Shown: positions 60,587-64,000 of the stretch, one piece after another
Layout of the letters: each line of letters begins with the position of its first letter
Position numbering within the stretch: the first letter of the stretch is position 1
The notes under the pieces: model-generated
Told to the model about the DNA's origin: nothing
The model's database searches: none
The model's input: only the letters and a program-made list of their open reading frames with translations
NCBI GenBank assembly: GCA_025361125.1
Contig: JANYBM010000115.1
Span: 1 to 64,000 of the forward strand
Length of the DNA stretch: 64,000 nt
Reading direction: 5' to 3'
Source of the DNA: Holophagaceae bacterium
GTDB taxonomy: Bacteria; Acidobacteriota; Holophagae; Holophagales; Holophagaceae
Translations under genes and position numbers: made by a program

Positions 60587-61505
60587 GTGAGATGCCTTCC
60601 AGCTCGCTCACTTCGTAGGCATTGAAACTGCTGCGCACCAGGGGACCCGCGTACACGGTCTTGAATCCCAACTGGTTAGCCTTTCGCCCCAATTGAGCGA
60701 ATTCATCTGGATGGACATAGCGTTTTACTGGCAGTTGGTAGCGTGTGGGACGCAGGTATTGTCCGAGCGTAAGAATGTCCACACCGTTGGCCACCAGCGC
60801 CTCGAAAACCACCATGAGCTCGTCTTCGGTTTCACCCAAGCCCAACATGAGTCCGCTCTTGGTACGGAAACGCTCACCAAAAAGGGCCGAACCGAGGCTT
60901 TTTGCTTCTCGCAAGACCGCGAGGCTGCGCTCAAATCGACCCGCCGGTCGCACCATTGGGTAAAGGCTGGGCACGGTTTCGGTATTGTGATTGAAGACCA
61001 CGGGACCCGCGGCCACCACCTTTGCCACGGCCTCCAGATCGCCCATGAAATCAGGCGTCAAGACTTCCACGGAGACGTTTGGGCAGCGCCGTCGGATGGC
61101 GGAGATCGTGGCGGCGAAATGCGCGGCACCGCCATCAGGCAGGTCATCGCGATTGACCGACGTAAGCACCGCAAAGCGCAGCCCAAGCGCTTCTACCCGC
61201 GAAGCTGTCTCTTCGGGCTCATGGGGATCCAATAATTTCGGCTTGCCGCTTTGAATGGCGCAGAACCCGCAAGCCCGCGTGCAGGTGTCGCCCATCAACA
61301 AGAAGGTGGCCGTGCCATGGCTAAAACAATGGGCGCGGTTGGGGCAGCGGGCCTCTTCGCAAACCGTGTGCAGGTGGCTGTCGCGTAGGCCCACCTTCAT
61401 TTCGTGCAATTCACGAAAATTCACCCGTTCCTGGGTAATCCATTGGGGTAAGCGCGGGTGATCACTCAAGGCCTCGCGGCCAGTTCGTTTCGGAAAGCGG
61501 GGCAT
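60567..61505 (-). CDS. lipA: Lipoyl synthase
   Basis: A 312-residue radical-SAM enzyme inserting two sulfurs into octanoyl-protein. Both cluster-binding motifs are intact: the auxiliary cluster CEEARCPNRAHCF (CX4CX5C) and the radical-SAM CTRACGFC (CX3CX2C). The C-terminal SSFNAYEV carries the conserved serine ligand. It ends by overlapping the DUF5916 gene on the other strand by 20 bp. It lies 26 bp downstream of the bufferin operon in the same direction, so readthrough is possible. Confidence 0.96.
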   Translation of the reverse strand: MPRFPKRTGREALSDHPRLPQWITQERVNFRELHEMKVGLRDSHLHTVCEEARCPNRAHCFSHGTATFLLMGDTCTRACGFCAIQSGKPKLLDPHEPEETASRVEALGLRFAVLTSVNRDDLPDGGAAHFAATISAIRRRCPNVSVEVLTPDFMGDLEAVAKVVAAGPVVFNHNTETVPSLYPMVRPAGRFERSLAVLREAKSLGSALFGERFRTKSGLMLGLGETEDELMVVFEALVANGVDILTLGQYLRPTRYQLPVKRYVHPDEFAQLGRKANQLGFKTVYAGPLVRSSFNAYEVSELEGISLSGTAN

Positions 61506-61531
61506 GGATGGGATGGACCTCCGCCTTCAGG

Positions 61532-62326
61532 TTATCGGAAACCCTCGATAGCACCCTTCGCCCTGAAACCGCTGAGCAAATCCAGCACCTCCTCCAACTC
61601 CAGATTCAAGACCGAAGCGGCCGTGCCAATGGGCTCGTCTTCCATGCAACGAGCCAGGAAAGCCGATGCATGGGCGCTCAGTTCCGAGTAGTTGAAGTCG
61701 CCTTCGGTATCGCGATAACCCAACAGGAAGGTCTCGCCAGCTGTGGGTTTCGGGTCTTCTTTAGTGGCTTCGTGCACCCGATAGGCATAGGCCAGGTTCC
61801 GTGTGGCGCCACCAAAGACAACCTGCCCATCCGCCGTGGGCTTGGTTTTTAGTTCTTTCGATAGCGGATCATCCGGCCAGCGCAGGATTTCCACTTCGAT
61901 GTACTCGAAGTGGGCCAGCTGGAGCAGGAAGGGCCATCGATCCTGGCCCCAAGTGCTGTTGGCTAGCCAGGTCACGAAGGCTGGATTCACATCGCGATAA
62001 TAGGGGCTTTGAATGGTCCGGCTGGCTAGAAATGCGTCAAGGCAAGCGTCCCAAAGTTCAGCTCCCTCCAGCAGCGTATGGGTGATGGGGAAGCAGTCTG
62101 GTAGAGGGTCCTCAAGGGCATTTCGGGCAAGTCCGCGATAGGTGAGCAGGCGGGACTGGAAGGTTTCAAGGGCGGCCTGATCAGCCTTTCCCAAGCTCCG
62201 TTCCGCGCCGAAGGCCTTTGGGTCAGCAGCGAAGGCTTTCGCTCCTTCCGCATTGAGAATCAGATCGGTCATGCAGCGCTGAAGCTGCCACGTTGAAGTG
62301 ATAAATGGCTCGGGTGCCTCAACCAT
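61532..62326 (-). CDS. DUF2063 protein, bufferin maturation partner (BufC/HvfC-like)
   Basis: A 264-residue cytoplasmic protein with an N-terminal helical domain of the DUF2063 type (MTDLILNAEGAKAFAADP, LLTYRGLARNALEDPLPDCFPITHTLLE across about 20-80) and a C-terminal mixed domain. In known systems it partners the DUF692 iron enzyme and binds the peptide precursor. The ATG at 62326 overlaps the DUF692 stop by 8 bases. Last gene of the operon. Confidence 0.82.
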   Translation of the reverse strand: MVEAPEPFITSTWQLQRCMTDLILNAEGAKAFAADPKAFGAERSLGKADQAALETFQSRLLTYRGLARNALEDPLPDCFPITHTLLEGAELWDACLDAFLASRTIQSPYYRDVNPAFVTWLANSTWGQDRWPFLLQLAHFEYIEVEILRWPDDPLSKELKTKPTADGQVVFGGATRNLAYAYRVHEATKEDPKPTAGETFLLGYRDTEGDFNYSELSAHASAFLARCMEDEPIGTAASVLNLELEEVLDLLSGFRAKGAIEGFR

Positions 62327-63170
62327 GTTGAACCCCCACGGTCGCAAAGGCATCGTCGTAGGCCTTTTGCAAGGACACACGCTCGGCCAACAGCACTTCC
62401 AGTTCCGGGATCTCGTTATCCCGCTCCAACAACACCGGCACGGGCCTGCCGATGCGCGGTAGCACCCATTGCATCAGCTCGATGACGGGGTCGATAACAG
62501 GCGCGCCGTGGGTATCAATGATGATCTGATCATCCTCATACCAGGTGTGCCCGGCAATATGCATTTGCTGAACACGTTCGAGGGGCATGCCTTCCAGCCA
62601 TTCCTTCGCGTCGAAACCGTGGTTGCGGCTATTGACGTAGATGTTGTTGATGTCCAGCAACCAGCCGCAGTCAGCACCCTCCAACACTTCAGCGAAAAAG
62701 TCCTTCTCGCTCATCTCAGACACGCCCAGGCAGGCGTAATAGCTGACATTCTCGAACAGGAAAGGCACCGGCAATTCCGCTTGGAGGCGCTTCGCTCGCT
62801 CGACCGTGTGGCGCACCGAATCCCGGGTGAAGGGCATGGGCAACAATTCATGGGTGGTGGCCCCACCAAAACTGCTCCAGCAAAGATGCTCGGAATGCCA
62901 GGGAGATTGGGTTTCTTTCAAGAATCCCTTCAGGTTTTCCAAGACATCCCGATCCCAGGCATCAAACCCGCCGATGGACATGGAAAGCCCATGGGTGATG
63001 ATCGGATCCCGCTCCAGGATTTTCATCACCTGACGATGTCGGCTACCCCCCTGCCCCACGACATTTTCCGGGGCGATCTCCCAAAAAGGCACGGGGCTGG
63101 ACGCCAAGGCTGCCACCTGTTGCAAATGGGGCCTTCGAAGACCAACGCCGACTCCTGTAAAGGGGTTCAC
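62319..63170 (-). CDS. DUF692 multinuclear iron oxidative enzyme (BufB/HvfB-like)
   Basis: A 283-residue TIM-barrel enzyme of the DUF692 (MNIO) family that oxidatively modifies cysteines in its precursor peptide. It shows GVGLRRPHLQQV, EIAPENVVG, HGLSMSIGG, SEHLCWSSFGG, LFENVSYYA, LLDINNIYVNS, HIAGHTW and LLERDNEIPEL; the His/Glu/Asp/Asn positions are those expected of the metal site. I chose GTG 63170 (AAAGG 8 nt upstream); GTG 63185 is also in frame but lies against the hairpin. The precursor gene is directly upstream. Confidence 0.9.
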   Translation of the reverse strand: MNPFTGVGVGLRRPHLQQVAALASSPVPFWEIAPENVVGQGGSRHRQVMKILERDPIITHGLSMSIGGFDAWDRDVLENLKGFLKETQSPWHSEHLCWSSFGGATTHELLPMPFTRDSVRHTVERAKRLQAELPVPFLFENVSYYACLGVSEMSEKDFFAEVLEGADCGWLLDINNIYVNSRNHGFDAKEWLEGMPLERVQQMHIAGHTWYEDDQIIIDTHGAPVIDPVIELMQWVLPRIGRPVPVLLERDNEIPELEVLLAERVSLQKAYDDAFATVGVQHG

Positions 63171-63190
63171 TGCCAAACCTTTCACGAAAC

Positions 63191-63216
63191 AAGGGGGGAG
63201 ACCAAGCTCCCCCCTT
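63191..63216 (-). terminator. Hairpin between bufferin precursor and maturation genes
   Basis: AAGGGGGGAG (63191-63200) and CTCCCCCCTT (63207-63216) are perfect 10-bp arms with a 6-nt loop, lying in the 66-bp gap between the precursor stop and the DUF692 start. On the transcribed strand TTGTTT follows. A partial terminator here would give much more precursor than maturation enzyme. Confidence 0.7.
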
Positions 63217-63236
63217 CGTTATGAAACAGGATTGAT

Positions 63237-63641
63237 TCAGTTCTTGGAGCCGCAGGAGCCCTTGCCACAAGACGCATCTTTCTTGTCCTTGTCACCTTTT
63301 GCTTCAGGGGTGGCCTTGGCGCCCTTGGCGTGCTTCTTACCCTTACCGCACTTGCCATCCTTCATGTCCTTACCGCACTTATGCTCCTTGCCACACTTGC
63401 CGTCTTTCATGTCCTTGCCACATTTGTGGTCTTTCATGTCTTTGGCGTCGTTGTCGGTTTTCTTATCGGCACTACAAGTGGCTTCCTTGCCATCCTTTTT
63501 GTCGGCGCCGCAACCCACTTCAAGCAAAGCCTTGTCGGAGTTGGATCGGGTAGAAGCCGCTGTAGCTCGAGGGGCTCCGGAGATGGCTACGACCGCGCCA
63601 GCGGCGAACATGGTGGCCAGGGTGGTTAGCTTGCGATTCAT
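63237..63641 (-). CDS. Bufferin-type cysteine/lysine-rich precursor peptide (BufA/HvfA-like)
   Basis: A 134-residue exported peptide: signal sequence (LATMFAAGAVVAISGAPRATA), then a Cys/Lys/Asp-rich mature part with repeated units KCGKDMKDGKCGK, two full copies in tandem separated by EHKCGK, and an ending SCGKGSCGSKN. Known bufferins have EGKCG-type sites modified by the DUF692/DUF2063 pair; here the core sites read DGKCGK, DHKCGK and EHKCGK. The role would be metal (probably copper) sequestration in the periplasm. The ATG at 63641 has GGAG 6 nt upstream; a longer frame to 63794 is not used. Confidence 0.85.
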   Translation of the reverse strand: MNRKLTTLATMFAAGAVVAISGAPRATAASTRSNSDKALLEVGCGADKKDGKEATCSADKKTDNDAKDMKDHKCGKDMKDGKCGKEHKCGKDMKDGKCGKGKKHAKGAKATPEAKGDKDKKDASCGKGSCGSKN

Positions 63642-64000
63642 GGTTGCTCCTTGCGGCGAAGCCGCGGGGGACGTCCCTAGTTGGGAAAGTCCGGGTGAAT
63701 GGGGGCCACTGAAGCAGTGGGCGACGTAACTTAGGGTGCGAAGTCTAAGCCGAGTGTGACGAATGTCACTGAATAATCTGGGATCGATGGGCACGCTCTT
63801 AATAAATGGGGCGTGACTCAGGTCCTGGAACCCTTCATAATCCTGGTTCCCCTGGTCGGGGACTGAGGAAAGTCAGGGGTTCCGGTGGAGTGGGACATTC
63901 GGTTTTTTCGGTGTAGTACGGGTCTCCGGTCTTGATGGCTTCCCCATGAATTATATTAAAGGCTTTGTTTGTAGCGTTCTTGAATTGATGGTTTTCCGCA
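63642..64000. promoter_or_regulatory. Control region of the bufferin operon and right-edge intergenic DNA
   Basis: This 359-bp stretch has no well-supported gene. Reading on the minus strand toward bufA it holds an operator-like GTGAC-GAAT-GTCAC inverted repeat (63756-63769), a 6-bp hairpin CCACTG-AAG-CAGTGG (63706-63720), and a small GC hairpin (GCGGC-TTC-GCCGC on the minus strand) just before the ribosome site. At 63946 an ATG opens a plus-strand frame to the window edge (18 codons, no clear ribosome site). GAGGAAAGTC at 63865 recalls the RNase P core but does not extend. Confidence 0.4.

Noticed and set aside
63835..64000. Possible 5' part of RNase P RNA on the plus strand (hairpin followed by GAGGAAAGTC).
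   Set aside because: Only the 10-base P4-like core matches. The expected CCGGGCTCC continuation and the later conserved GTGCC…GTAA region are not visible, and the window ends soon after. A covariance-model search with flanking sequence would decide.

Overview
The window reads as a chromosomal segment from a fermentative or respiring anaerobe that degrades aromatic compounds. The best guess is Acidobacteriota, class Holophagae (Holophaga/Geothrix-like). This rests on the mix of Thauera-type dienoyl-CoA hydratase and dehydrogenase genes with a ferredoxin-linked 2-oxoacid oxidoreductase, DUF1800/DUF1501, DUF5916, M1 peptidase and class II DAHP synthase genes. It is an inference, because no rRNA or other decisive marker is present. 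Gene density is very high, most neighbours overlap by a few bases (ATGA, TGATG), and no insertion sequence, phage gene, CRISPR array or tRNA was recognised.

Region 1 (about 0.5-20 kb) is an anaerobic aromatic-acid module. One long minus-strand operon starts after an AT-rich promoter region (13.65-13.93 kb) and runs: 6-hydroxycyclohexenecarbonyl-CoA dehydrogenase (had), cyclohexadienecarbonyl-CoA hydratase (dch), a BcrD/HgdC-type activase, one BcrB/HgdB-type dehydratase-reductase subunit, an ADP-forming acyl-CoA synthetase, a thiolase-like protein, an enoyl-CoA hydratase, a 3-hydroxyacyl-CoA dehydrogenase, a three-domain fusion (ketopantoate-reductase-like + aldehyde:ferredoxin oxidoreductase + MoaD-like), and a PcaF-type thiolase. 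A thioesterase and a hemerythrin-like protein diverge from it. A second minus-strand operon (15.0-20.0 kb) encodes a fused two-subunit 2-oxoacid:ferredoxin oxidoreductase and a second, domain-swapped ADP-forming synthetase. The ring-cleaving hydrolase (oah/bamA) and two of the four class I benzoyl-CoA reductase subunits are absent from the window.

Region 2 (20-32.4 kb) is mostly housekeeping: an unusual L,D-transpeptidase/MurC-like ligase fusion, a sensor-like gene broken by one amber codon, a cation efflux protein, folC, accD, parB, parA, dapF, ftsB and eno. It ends with a TrpC-like protein that has lost its catalytic residues and carries a long histone-H1-like Lys/Ala tail.

Region 3 (32.5-47.9 kb) holds upp, a DUF4388/TPR protein divergent from a Ser/Thr kinase, and a tightly overlapped plus-strand gene train (kinase, rnc, a HisA-like protein with a changed catalytic residue, a repeat protein, a putative lipoprotein, an ECF sigma factor, a probable anti-sigma factor, a TPR protein). 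Class II DAHP synthase faces this train. Its leader encodes a 24-residue peptide with a Phe/Tyr run followed by an intrinsic terminator, which is the layout of a classical ribosome-mediated attenuator. An MsbA-like exporter and queA diverge from it.

Region 4 (48-64 kb) holds an exported trio (heme-like lipoprotein, DUF1800, DUF1501), MFS and TauE transporters, an M1 metallopeptidase, a degenerate metallophosphoesterase, DUF192 and DUF5916 proteins, lipA, and a bufferin-type metal-chelating peptide operon (bufA, bufB/DUF692, bufC/DUF2063) with a strong hairpin between precursor and maturation genes.
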